Origin: Cenococcum geophilum 1.58
Taxonomy: Eukaryota > Ascomycota > Dothideomycetes > Gloniales > Gloniaceae
Length of the DNA stretch: 64,000 bases
Assembly: GCA_001692895.1 (NCBI GenBank)
Contig: KV748200.1
Span: 1,996,914 to 2,060,913, forward strand
Direction of reading: 5' to 3'
Part shown: positions 25,554-35,992 of the stretch, in pieces
How the letters are laid out: each line of letters opens with the position of its first letter
Position numbering within the stretch: position 1 is the stretch's first letter
The notes under the pieces: model-generated
The model's input: only the letters and a program-made list of their open reading frames with translations
The model's database searches: none
Told to the model about the DNA's origin: nothing
Made by a program: the position numbers and the translations under genes

Positions 25554-25924
25554 TATCACGGAGTAAGTATAAGCGGCGATAATATATAGCAAGGTAGATA
25601 TTATTAAGCTATATACATAAACTGTATAAGGAGGTTAAGACGTTATATAAGGAAAGAAGGTAGGAAAACGGGAAGAAAGGGTATATATCTTTAACTTAGT
25701 TGCTTAGTCAATATATACATAGGGTAGAATAGGGTTTAGGTCGTAGTCCTAGCAGAACTTAGCAGAATTTGGTGGAACTTAGCAGAATATAGCAGAATGC
25801 CGTAGATTGCCGTTAGATTGCCATTAGATTACCGTTAGATTGCTATTTCACGGTTGGTCTCTAATTGCTAAGTTAGTGGAAACAGGTAGACGTGTACAAG
25901 GTGTTACGAGGGTGTCCCGTAACA
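25554..25924 (-). repeat. 5' LTR of Gypsy element D
   Basis: 371 bp, collinear with 19979-20349; the differences are mainly transitions. Followed by ACGAT. Confidence 0.88.
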
Positions 25925-26149
25925 ACGATAGTAGTTCTATCCTAACCGCCTCCGAGAGGATTAAAAGAATATCCCTTAAACGCGAAACGCTGGCGAAACG
26001 CTAGGAAAGCGCTGCTAAAGCATAGGCGAAATACTATAATTGTTATTACTAACTATAGATATATAATGTAGGGGATCTAGTCCTACTATCGACTAAGAAC
26101 CTTAAATAGGAAAGGCTAAATAAGAAGCTTGCAGCACCCTTTATTAGAC

Positions 26150-26540
26150 CTGTTAGTATAGCTAAACCAGTCGGAAAGTCTTCGCCCTCTAGGCGCTGGC
26201 GGAGACCGTATTTAGCGCCGGTGCGCACCAAGGTCTTAACATCCTTTGTGAAGGATTTCTGGGCGGCAGCGACGCGAGCGTCAAGGTTAGCCATGTCCCC
26301 GCCAGCAACCCAACGGCGCTTAGCCCTGTTAATAAGGGCGAGTAGCTCGTTTAGGCGGCTATAGAAGGCCTTAGGGACCTAGTCTTGTTAGCCATCAGAA
26401 CCTAAACTAACGCATATAGACTTACTGCTTAGCACAACTTATTTAGTCGTCGGCAGTAACCGCAATTATAGTTAGCCTGCTTGCCGCAGGTGGCCCGCCC
26501 AGCGGTAGCCCCGCGCTTGGCGTAGCGGAGGCAAATTGGC
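26150..26540 (-). pseudogene. Antisense Cys-cluster coding stretch in Gypsy relic E
   Basis: On the minus strand, opposite to the integrase and located between its C-terminus and the 3' LTR. At 26432-26533 a Cys-cluster is readable (CLRYAKRGATAG ... CGYCRRLNKLC; spacing roughly C-x14-C-x7-C-x2-C-x6-C). A helical part lies at 26150-26394: KAFYSRLNELLALINRAKRR and then, from an in-frame ATG at 26294, MANLDARVAAAQKSFTKDVK. I recall multicopy fungal proteins of unknown function with a comparable Cys pattern followed by a helical Leu-rich block. This part is GC-rich and better preserved than the same-position stretches of copies B and C. It converges with pol, so its own promoter would lie near the 3' LTR. 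Function unknown; a zinc-binding or nucleic-acid-binding role is only an inference. The frame is broken. Confidence 0.55.
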
Positions 26541-26983
26541 TTAAGTAAGGCTGGGGGAGCACCTTACGAACGACGTGGAAGTTTAGACGGCGTCTAGTAG
26601 GGTTAGTAACCGCTATAAGCTAGTGTGGAGAATACTTATAAAAGGTCCACTAGCAGGCAAACCGGCAGCTTAATGCTTGCAATTTATAGTTAATTAGAAG
26701 TTATAGAGACGGCGAGGCGTAGGCTAAAGGAATGGAAAAAGGTACGGTGAGGGAAATCTGGTGTCCTACCTTAGGGGGACTTCTACCTTTATAGGTCTCT
26801 ACGGGGCCCTAGCATTCTATTGTCCTATTATTCTATAATTTTATTACCCTATTATCCTATTATCTAATTGTCTAATTATATTATATTATATTGCACATTT
26901 CTTATTCGGCGAAGGATAATAACAACACTCTTATAGTACAATAGCGTCGGCTAAGGACAGCCGCTTAAAAAGAGGGGGGTAAT

Positions 26984-27186
26984 TATTAGGCCGTAGAGAC
27001 GCACTTGCCGTAACCAGCTTAGCGCAGGCGAGGCGTAGGCGAGGCGCCTATAAAACGTAGTCGCCCCGCACCTAAGAATAGTAGAATTTAGTTCTATAGT
27101 TCTACTTCATCAAGAACCAGATACCTATTGCATTCCGCTACTGTTATTACGTTACTATATACCCTTAGGGCCTTAGCGTCCTAATA
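26984..27186 (+). repeat. Candidate 3' LTR of relic E
   Basis: 203 bp following a purine tract; ends TATTAGG and CCTAATA are inverted. TATAAAA at about 27051 could be the promoter box of the LTR. No partner LTR lies in the window, so the limits are inferred. Confidence 0.5.
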
Positions 27187-27187
27187 C

Positions 27188-27346
27188 TTATTGACCCGAG
27201 GTACGAGTGGTCTATATTTTCGGGTCCTGGATTTCAAAGTTCCGCCAAGCCAACTTCTAATTGGTTAGAAATTCGGCTTCTAATTAGTTAGAAACAAAAC
27301 CGCGCGCGGTAAGGTGTGGCAGAATCCACGTGACGAATATCAAAAC
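27188..27346. repeat. Right arm of the large inverted repeat pair
   Basis: Reverse-complement counterpart of 9404-9540 (landmarks TTATTGACCCGAG, CCAAGCCAACTTCT, CACGTGACGAA). It is less mutated than the left arm. It contains a local direct duplication of TTCTAATT(G/A)GTTAGAAA (27252-27294). Confidence 0.65.
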
Positions 27347-28272
27347 CTTAAGTTCTACCAAAGCTCTACTAAAGCCCTATAAAACCTCTACACGAAGCTC
27401 CGTACAAAGCTCTGCAAAAGCTCTACTAAAAGCTCTACCAAAAGCTCTACCAAAGGCTTTGCAGCACCTCTGCCCACCCAGTATACTGGCCACTCAGTAT
27501 ATGGAGCACACAGTGCGCAGTGGGGTCCAAGAGGGTCTCCCCCTTAAAGCTCTGCTCGAAGCCCTGCTCGAAGCTTTACTCAAAGCCCTATACGGAGCTC
27601 CGAAGCTCTACTAACACGCAGCACTAGTATACTAGGAAGGTTCTGCAATCTGCCCATACGGTCAATCGCCGTACAATCGTCTCTACGAACGGCTCTACGA
27701 ACGGCTCCACGAACGGCTTTACGAACGGCTCTACAAACGTCTACACGATCGCCCGTACGAACGTCCATACAACTACCCATGCGATCGTCTCTACAAACGT
27801 CTCTACAATTGATCACCCGTACGAGCGTCTGCACCCTACACACCTACACGTGGCTCTATAGAAGCTCTATATAAAGCTCTATACAAAGCTCTATACAAAG
27901 CTTTACACAAAGCTCTGTATAAAGCTCTGCACAAAGCTCTGCAAAGCTCTATTAAAAGCTCTACTAAAAGCTCTACTAAAGTCTCTACTAAAGCCTCTGT
28001 AAGAGCTCTGCCTACGCAGTGAATAGAGTACGTAGTGCGCAGGGGAGTCCAAGGGGGTCTCCCCCTTGAGCTTAAAGCTCTACTTAAAGCTCTACTTAAA
28101 GCTTAATACGGAACTCTAAAGCTCTACTAACACGCAGCACTAATATACTAGGAAGGCTCTATAATTGTCTACACAAACGGCTCTATAAACGGCTCTACGA
28201 ACGTCTACACAATCGCCTGTACGAACGCCTATACAATTAATTAATTAATCAAACACCTATACAATTGATTAA
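27347..28272. repeat. Higher-order satellite of ~12-bp AGCTCT subunits (left block)
   Basis: Runs of subunits such as AAAGCTCTACTA and AAAGCTCTACAC alternate with a linker that carries AGGGGGTCTCCCCCTT, GCAGCACTA-TATACTAGGAAGG and a second subunit type ACGAACGGCTCT. Two linkers are present here (near 27510-27630 and 28020-28160), so the higher-order unit is about 0.5 kb. The frames seen in this block are repeats, not genes. Not RIP-like in composition. The block continues at 33628 after the Copia insertion. Confidence 0.85.
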
Positions 28273-28534
28273 TGTCGACCTGAATCGAAGTTCCTTACTA
28301 CCATCGTAATACTGTCTGACGACCTAGATCGTCTATACGAACTATGTCTCAGTTATCTCGTATCTTAAGCTCGTATGTCTCATCGAACGTCTCATTACCT
28401 ATTTCTCTTAACTATGACCTACTACATGACGACGTCGTCGTTATTGTATTTGGGACCTACCTAATGTATATAAGAGAGCTTCTAGAGCCCTCTTTAATAA
28501 AACAGAGTTCTTATTCCTAATTGTCCGTTTAACA
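28273..28534 (+). repeat. 5' LTR of Copia element
   Basis: 262 bp, TG...CA, with TATATAAGAGAG at about 28468 as a likely promoter box and AATAAAACAGAG near 28497. Preceded by ATTAA. Confidence 0.9.
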
Positions 28535-31500
28535 GTTATAAGCCCAGGCCGTTTACTGCATTATCTTTAATTCCAAAGCCTTTATTCCCATTGATTTTAA
28601 TTATTATCTTAATTGTAAACAACTACCCACAATAACTTCTTAACAAGAAACCCCTCTCGTTATTATATTATCCGTTATTCTTATAAGCCTAAACGATTGG
28701 GACAAATGGATTAAGGTTATTAAGTTAAAAGTAAATAATAATCGTCTCTAGAAGTATGTTAACCTATTGACACCTAAGACCGATCTGCTATAGCTTAAAG
28801 AACCTATTTATGCCTTACCTAAGGATGCTAATAGCCGGGGGAAGACGAAGCTCGCGGACCTAGATAAGGAGGAGAAGGAGGAGCTCCGTACGCTTAAAGC
28901 CGACCATAAGGACAATATGAAGCTATACAGAAAACAGTTGTCAGCTCTTAATACGTTGCGCAGCCACATCCTAAGCTCTATCTTACGTACCTACCTTATC
29001 TACACGTTTAAATGCACTACTATCTATAACGTCTTGGTATCTCTTAAGAAGAGAATTGCTCCGACTAACCATGCCCGAAAGCTTTAAATAGCTACTTAAT
29101 ATATAAGGCTTAAGAAGGCGCCTTAGAACCAGAACTTTGAGATCTGGTTATAAGAGTGGGAGAAGGTGTACACTAAGTGCAAGGAGCAAGCTCTACCTAA
29201 GGTAGATGGTAATCGTTCGGTAAAAGACTTCGCGTATATAGTTAAATCAATTACACTAAGCTAGTTAGAATATTGGAAGAACAAGCTTAATAAGCGTAAG
29301 TGGGAGAAGAAGACGCTTCCTACCTTCTTTAAACTGGTCAAAATATACCGAAACCACCATTGTACGGACCTTGCCTAGAAGGGCAAAACCCCACAAGGAG
29401 GATCATTTGGAGTCACCTTTAAAGACGACTTACCGAATTCGAAGCCTGAATTAAAGCCTTAATTATCAGCAGATAAGTAAAAGAAGGAGAGGCAACCGCC
29501 GCTAGAGTGCCTATGCGGAAAACGTCACTACTTTAACAAGTGCTGGTATATTGTAGAGTTAATTCCTCGCCCATTGTGGTTCAAACTAAGTAATGAAATT
29601 CAGAAGAAGGTAGATAAGAAGATTGCTAATGCGATGCCCGAAATTAAGACTCGTATTAAGCAAATTAAAAAGGACGATTAAGCTAATAAGGATAATCGAG
29701 CCAATAAAAAGCTAAAGGAAGGCAGCAATTAGAGCTTATAAGGGCCTACCGGAAACTTTATAGTTTATTATATAGGATCCAATAATACGACTTCTAATTA
29801 CAAGCTTCGCGATAGTGTGATTTTTAACTTAGGAACTAGCCTATACGTCTTTAACGATAGAGCTAGGTTTATCAGCGATATCGAGCCTATATTAGAACGC
29901 GTCTACATAGGCTCGCATATAGAAGAAATCGTAGGCTATAGTATAGCTGCAGTTATAATTAATAACCTAAAAGGGAAGAGATAGATACAGCTCTTAGGAG
30001 CAGCCTTTATACCAGGCTTCTATACTAACTTAGTATGTCTTAACAAGCTTAATAATAAGGGAGTCTATTAGAACAATAAAGAGAATACTCTCTTTTATGG
30101 CGACGACGAGACGTACGCCTACTATAGCCGCTACTATGGTTAAAACACCATCAAATATAATAAGCCAAAAAGTGACTTACCTGAGGCTTTATTTGCGATT
30201 TAATTAAAGCCAATAAAGCATTTATTAAAGCCTCTGCTGAATTAGGCAGAAGGCTATATATAGCACCAGCGAATGGGCCATATAGGAAAAGACGCGATTA
30301 AGTAACTACCTTAGTTAGTGACGGGCGCGATTATAAAAGGCCCAACGATAGTAGAATATAAATTGTGTGGAGTAAGTAAAGCTTATAAGGTGGTATTTAG
30401 AAGACCTCCGACTTGGTCACTGGTTCCTTTCTATAGAATCCACCTTAATTTAATACCCGGAATAGTCGCATTTAATGGCAATAAGTACGCGGTATACTTC
30501 CTTAACGACGCGACGCAAATAAATAAGGTAGAGACGATGGCTAAGAAGTCGTCCCTTACCTAAATTATCATTAAATATTGCAATGTCATTGAACGACGAT
30601 ATGGCTTTAAGGTAGCCATTATCTACATAGATAGAGAGACGTCTCTTATAGGCGAATTTAAGGAATAGGTAGCTAAACGAGGAATTAGTATTAAAAGATT
30701 AGTACCTAATACTTAATTACAGAACGGTCTAGCGGAATAATCTAGGGGGGTAATTATATAGAAGGCTTGGTGTATAAGAATTAAGGCTTATTTACCAGAG
30801 GAGCTATGTCCTAAAGTCTATAAAGTAGCTGCCTATCTACTTAATCAAACGCCTAGTAGAAGACTTGGGTGGAAGACACCGTTTAAGAGAATCTAGTTAG
30901 CTATGGGTATATTACCACCAAAACTAAATATAGGCCACCTATAAGTTTACGGCTGTAGGGCCTACCCTTTTAAGTATAATATTTTATGCCTAAATAAGCT
31001 TACGCTAAGGGCCTATATAGGATATCTGGTAGGATATAATTTGACGAACATATTCCGAATCTATATTCCCAGTTAAAAGAAGGTTATAAGAACTAGAGAC
31101 GTGAAGTTTAATAAGCGGTTGCTCTATAATGACTTATAGCTAGATCTAGCGAATATACTCCGAGTTAGAACTAACTAAATATTGGAAGTTATTAATGTCT
31201 ATTAAATATAGGATCTCCAAAACGAATTGGAATTGTTATTTAATAAAAGCGATAAGACTTAAGACGAGATTTAAGTTAATACTAAAGGGAGACGACAGGT
31301 GGAATCTGGTGGAAATAAGGAAGAGCCTAATATTAAGAGTAGTAAGTAATAAGATTTAAGCTCTAAAGACGACTTAGCTCTAGGGCTTTTTACTCTAAAT
31401 AAGATACCAGAACCTAACTTACCGGAGCCTTTACTACCGTCCTTAAATACCTTAGTAAAGAAGCCACACTATGTCCTAGTTCCGACCGATAAAGCTAAGC

Positions 31501-33363
31501 TAAAGAAGAAGATTAATGGCGATGTAGGAGAGCAAAACGTGGTTAAAGGAAAGAGACTTAAAGGATAATTAAAGATCTACGTAGGCTTTCTTGCTGATAT
31601 TACCAACCAGAGCCTTCCAGCTTAAAGATTAGCCTTTAATATAGGGCTCACATTTTATAAAAAGCTGCACCGCGATTAGCTCCCACTACTGCCTAGGAAT
31701 TAGAAGGAGCTTTAAAAACATTAATATAAGGAAGAGTTCGCGGCTGCTGCCCAAAAGGAATATATAGACCTTTAAAATCGAGGAACGTTTTAAGTTATTA
31801 ATAAGACAATCTATACCAAAACAGTGCCTGTTATCTAAGTATTTATATATAAGACTGATATTAACGGATATCTAACAAGGTTTAAAGCTTATCTTTACGC
31901 ACAAGGTAATCTATAAGAGTTAGTTTATAAGGACACCTATACCGCAACTTTAGCAGCAAGATCGTTTAGAGCCTTAATAGCTATTATCGCAATATTTAAC
32001 CTAGACTGCTAGTAAGGCGACGCTGTCAATGTATTTATAAATAGCGTAATTAACGAGATTGTGTATATTAAGTGTTTAGATAGATTTCTAATTAAGGGCA
32101 AGTGCCTACTTCTCTAAAGAGCCCTCTACGGATTAAGGCGATTACCTCTGCTATAGCATGGTGACTTAACAATAACGCTAAAAAAGGAAGGCTTAAAGCC
32201 AGTGGCGGAGGAGCCTTGCCTATATCACAACGATTGGCTAATAGTCTTCTTTTACATCGACGATATTATAGCTGTATTTAGGAAGAAAGACCTACTTAAG
32301 CTCTAAACCTTTAAGGAGCACCTTATAAGAAAGTACGAGATAAAGGACCTAGGTGACCTTACCTGGTTCTTAAGAATTTAAATCATCTACGATAGAAAGA
32401 ATAGGAAGCTCTAGCTTAGCTAGGATTCCTATATTAATAAAATTGCGACAAGCTTTAAAGTTAAAGATTATCGCAAGATACATACACTAATGGGTATTAA
32501 GGAACTTAAGCCTAATCCAGAGCAAGCCTCTAAGCAGGATACCTACGCCTATTAGAGGAAAGTCGGATCTATACTTTATGCAGCCAATATTACTCGTCTA
32601 GATGTGGCGAGAACAGCAAGCAAGCTATTAGAATTCTTATAAAATCCGTTACTAATTCACGACGCAGCTGCTACGAGGGTAATTGCCTACCTTAATTAAA
32701 CTAAGACTCTTACGATTGAGTACTTAAAGGAGAATATAATGAACTAGATCTTCGCAAGGGCTAGTAACGCATTATTTAGCGACGACCTAGTGAGTAGAAA
32801 GAGCATAGAAGGTTATCTATTTACCTTATTTAGAGGGCTAATTAACTGGCGATCTATAAAGCAGAAGTTAGTAATAAAATTAAGCACGGAAGCAGAGCTC
32901 CTGGCCCTGTCGCATGCAGCTACCAAGTTAATTTGGTGGCAGCAATTCTTTAAAGAAATTGGATTTAACCCTAATAAGAAGCAAATAATATATTACAATA
33001 ACCTGTAGACGATTTAACTACTTACTAAAAGCGACGCGGAGCTTAACACTAAGCTTTAACATGTTGATATTTATTACCACTGGCTCCGCCAGGAAGTTTG
33101 TGAAGGAAGCATTAATATTAAATGGGTGCCTACTGCGGACATAACAGCAGATGGCCTGACGAAGGCTCTGCCTTGTTAAAAGCATAAGACGTTCGTTTAG
33201 TAATTAAACCTTGTTAATATTAAGGATCTAATTTAATTTAATTTAAATGATATTTAGGCAAGGTAAATATATGGAGGATTTCCTTTGACTTAACACCAAA
33301 TTGCTATTGTAACTTTTTAGTATTTTCTACAGCAGCCTAGAAGGCTCTGTGCAGCTGGGGGGG

Positions 33364-33627
33364 TGTATTAACCTAAATTAAAGTTCCTTACTACCATCGT
33401 AATACTGTCTGACGACCTAGATCGTCTATACGAACTATATCTCAGTTGTCTCGTATCTTGAGCTCGTATGTCTTATCGAACGTCTCATTACCTGTTTCTC
33501 TTAACTATGACCTACTACATGACGACGTCGTCGTTATTGTATTTGGGACCTACCTGATGTATATAAGAGAGCTTCTAGAGCCCTCTTTAATAAAACAGAG
33601 TTCTCATTCCTGATCGTCCGTTCAACA
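33364..33627 (+). repeat. 3' LTR of Copia element
   Basis: Collinear with 28273-28534; preceded by a G-rich purine tract (33356-33363) and followed by ATTAA. Confidence 0.9.
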
Positions 33628-34530
33628 ATTAATCAAATATCCATGCAATTGCCTGTATAATCGTCTCCTACAAACGTCTCTGCAGTTAATCGCCCGTGCA
33701 AATGCCTGCATGTGGCTCTATATATAAGGCTCTGTATAAAGCTCTACTAAAGCTCTATATGAAGCTCTACCGAAGCTCTACCAAAAGCTTTACATAAAGC
33801 TCTACTAAAGCTCTATATAAAGCTCTACTAAAGCTTTGCATAAAGCTCTACCAAAGCTCTGGACAAAGCTCTACCGAAGCTCTACATGAAGCTCTACTAA
33901 AGCTCTGCACGAAGCTCCACCAAAGATCTGCACGAAGCTCTGCAAAAGATCTGCACGAAGCTCTGCAAAAGCTCTACTAAACGCCTCTACCAAAACCTTT
34001 GTAAGAGCTCTGCCTACGCGGTAAATAGAGTATATAGTGCGAAGGGGGGGGGGGGGTCTAAGGGGGTCTCCCCCTTGAGCTTAAAGCTCTACCTAAAACT
34101 CTACTTAAAGCTTAATACGGAGCTCTAAATCTCTACTAATATATAGCACTGATATACTAGGAAGGCTCTATAATTATCTATATAAACGGCTCTATAAACG
34201 GCTCTACGAATATCTACACGATCGCCCGTATAAACGCCTATATAATTAGTTAATTAATTAATTAATTGCCTACACGAACGCCCGTACGAACGATTAATTA
34301 AACGCCTATATAATTGCCTATATAATCGTCTCTACAAATATCTCTGCAATTAATCGCCAGAATAAACGGCTGCACGTTTATACGTCTGCACGTTTACACG
34401 TAGCTCTGCGCAAGGCTTTATATAAAGCTCCACACGAGGCTCTACTAAAGCTCTGCATAAGGCTCTACCAAAGCTCTATATAAGGCTCTATTAAAGCTCT
34501 ATATAAGGCTCTACTTAAAGCTTACCCCCT
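33628..34530. repeat. Higher-order satellite of ~12-bp AGCTCT subunits (right block)
   Basis: Continues the array of 27347-28272. A third linker lies at 34015-34150 and contains a long G run (about 34046-34059) and again AGGGGGTCTCCCCCTT, a 7-bp stem with a TCT loop. The last partial unit ends at about 34515 in GCTTACCCCC. Confidence 0.85.
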
Positions 34531-35145
34531 ACTACAAAGCACGACGGGGATATAGGATTGACGAAACAAATCCATACCTACTAGTATATGTTAATTAGAC
34601 TCTATACAATAAGGCTCTAAATTAAAGCTTTGTGTTAATTAATCGGCTTATTAATTATAAAGTCGGGTTAAAATTTTCGTTAGGGGGTACTAACGATCCG
34701 CATGTTATCTTAAGTTACTATTCTATCCCGCTGCCCTAAATGGATATACAAATAACTAGTATAGGTGGTGTATCGTTGTCCTAGATATATAAACGGATAA
34801 CTAATATAAGTAACCAATCGCCTTAAATAAGCCTTATTTATTAACCCTAATTATTATCTAGCTCTTATATATTATTTAATAAGCACTACTTGTAAGAACA
34901 AAGCTATAACTAATACGCTATAAGAACTCCGCCCCGATCGCCTTTAAAAGAAAGATTTTAAAGCTAAGTTGCTCTCTAGGACAGCTCTACCTTAGGATTT
35001 TATTAAATACTTTAGATGTTACAAACTCTAACTCTTAGAATTATAGTATAACCGTTAACTATTGTCTTTAGTAAAACAATTAATAGGCTAATACTTAAGT
35101 CTTAATTAATACGTTAGGAAAATTTTTACCAGCATTTTTATAGCA
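34531..35145. other. AT-rich spacer with a Gypsy D-like fragment
   Basis: No gene. About 34900-35110 matches, in plus orientation, the reverse complement of about 24170-24310 of element D (protease region; shared GTTGCTCTC and ATTAAATACTTTAGATGTTA), so a fragment of the D family lies here. The rest (34531-34890) is TA-rich without recognised content. Confidence 0.6.
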
Positions 35146-35220
35146 TTTGGCGGCATTTGGCGGCCAAATGCGCAATCCGAGCACTGCAACGTGTAGTGTA
35201 TAGTATTAACTTAGGTGCGG

Positions 35221-35524
35221 CATACTGCCGCATCTAACAACGTGGTGTAGTATACTTCCGTATCTAATAACGCGATACAGTATACTGCCGCCTCTAATAA
35301 CGTAGTATAGCATACTGCCGTATCTAGCAACGCGGTGTAAGTATACTGCCATATTTAATAACGTGGTGCAGTATACTGCCGTATTTAATAACGTGGTATA
35401 GCATACTGCCGTATTTAGTAACGCGGTATAAGTATACTACCGCATCTAATAACGTAGTGTAGTATACTGCCGTATCTAATAACGCGGTATAAGTATACTG
35501 CCGCATCTAATAACACGGTGTAGC
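35221..35524. repeat. 30/31-bp tandem array, ~10 units
   Basis: Units of GTATACTGCCGTATCTAATA-ACGCGGTGTA start at 35221, 35251, 35281, 35311, 35342, 35372, 35402, 35433, 35463 and 35494. The open frame across it on the minus strand is a product of the period and not a gene. It is preceded by GCATTTGGCGGCATTTGGCGG (about 35151-35171). Confidence 0.9.
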
Positions 35525-35703
35525 CAATTGCGTATTTATAGCCACCTAAGTAAGTAGTGCCTTTATTCTATTAAGCTCTCTTAACACTTAATATATAATT
35601 AATATATAATACCCCCCTTATGTATTCTATATATCTTGCTCACTTTAAGTAATAAATAAGCGTTGCTTTTCCCGCGCACTTAATAGTATTTACTTAGTTT
35701 ACG

Positions 35704-35838
35704 CAGTTAGTAATATTTACCTATTCTATATAATTAGTATACTTTACTTAGTCTACACAGTTAGTACCCTTTACTTATTCTATACAGTTAGTACCCTTTA
35801 CTTATTCTATATAGTTAGTATTCTTTACTTATTCTACG
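35704..35838. repeat. 27-bp tandem array, 5 units
   Basis: Units CAGTTAGTACCCTTTACTTA-TTCTATA at 35704, 35731, 35758, 35785 and 35812. The first two are the most mutated. Confidence 0.85.
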
Positions 35839-35992
35839 TGCCTGGCATATACTATATAAAGAATATATTTTAACCTAATAGTAGTATAGTATAACCTCAA
35901 TACGCCTAATAACGCCCTTTAGTTAACCTGCTATTTTAAGTTTAATGTTTATATAAGTCCCGCCGCGATAGTAGCACTATACTATTAAACCC

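Larger units (their letters stand above)
19979..25924 (-). mobile_element. Ty3/Gypsy LTR element D, full length
   Basis: 5.9-kb element with 371-bp LTRs (19979-20349, 25554-25924) and a perfect target duplication ACGAT (19974-19978, 25925-25929). On the minus strand: gag about 24700-25500 (the block 24701-24922 is open), zinc-knuckle block about 24535-24580, retropepsin-like region about 24100-24310, reverse transcriptase 22600-23200 ([19 protein letters not shown] and the YIDD box near 22780 are readable), RNase H about 22000-22350, integrase about 20400-21900. A G-rich purine tract (20350-20366) abuts the 3' LTR. Structurally whole, broken many times, though with longer open blocks than copies A-C. 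No chromodomain recognised and no antisense stretch seen. It inserted into relic E and is therefore younger. Confidence 0.9.
25930..27186 (+). mobile_element. Gypsy relic E, right part with 3' LTR
   Basis: Resumes the integrase of 19600-19978 after element D: SSSILTASERIKRISLKRET at 25930-25989 and the integrase C-terminal VGDLVLLSTKNLK at about 26068-26106. Then follow an antisense coding stretch (26150-26540), an AT-rich run of TTATCCTA-type repeats (26813-26880), a purine tract AAAAAGAGGGGGG (26967-26979) and a candidate LTR 26984-27186 with inverted ends TATTAGG/CCTAATA. From about 26160 the DNA is GC-richer and much less mutated. No 5' LTR was found. Confidence 0.7.
28273..33627 (+). mobile_element. 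Ty1/Copia LTR element, full length
   Basis: 5.36 kb; LTRs 28273-28534 and about 33364-33627; target duplication ATTAA (28268-28272, 33628-33632). Plus strand order typical of Copia: gag about 28630-29560 ending in a zinc-knuckle block (CLCGKRHYFNKCWY at about 29510-29551), protease from about 29815, integrase about 30255-31150 (HMGHIGKDAIK near 30267; open block 30318-30563), reverse transcriptase about 31780-32500 (YIDDII near 32255), RNase H about 32740-33180 (KLSTEAELLALSHAATKL at about 32878-32931). A G tract abuts the 3' LTR. Structurally whole with many breaks. The LTRs differ at roughly 5% by eye, mostly transitions, so RIP rather than age may dominate. It sits inside the satellite and is younger than it. 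Confidence 0.92.

Noticed and set aside
27330-27843. Opposed frames (94 and 87 codons) over the AGCTCT satellite
   Set aside because: Repetitive Lys-Ala-Leu and Arg-Ala-Val text from the satellite subunits; not proteins.
35324-35506. Minus-strand frame of 60 codons over the 30/31-bp array
   Set aside because: Product of the array period.
35221-35524. Regular 30/31-bp repeats considered as a CRISPR array
   Set aside because: Repeats are contiguous without variable spacers, in a eukaryotic context.
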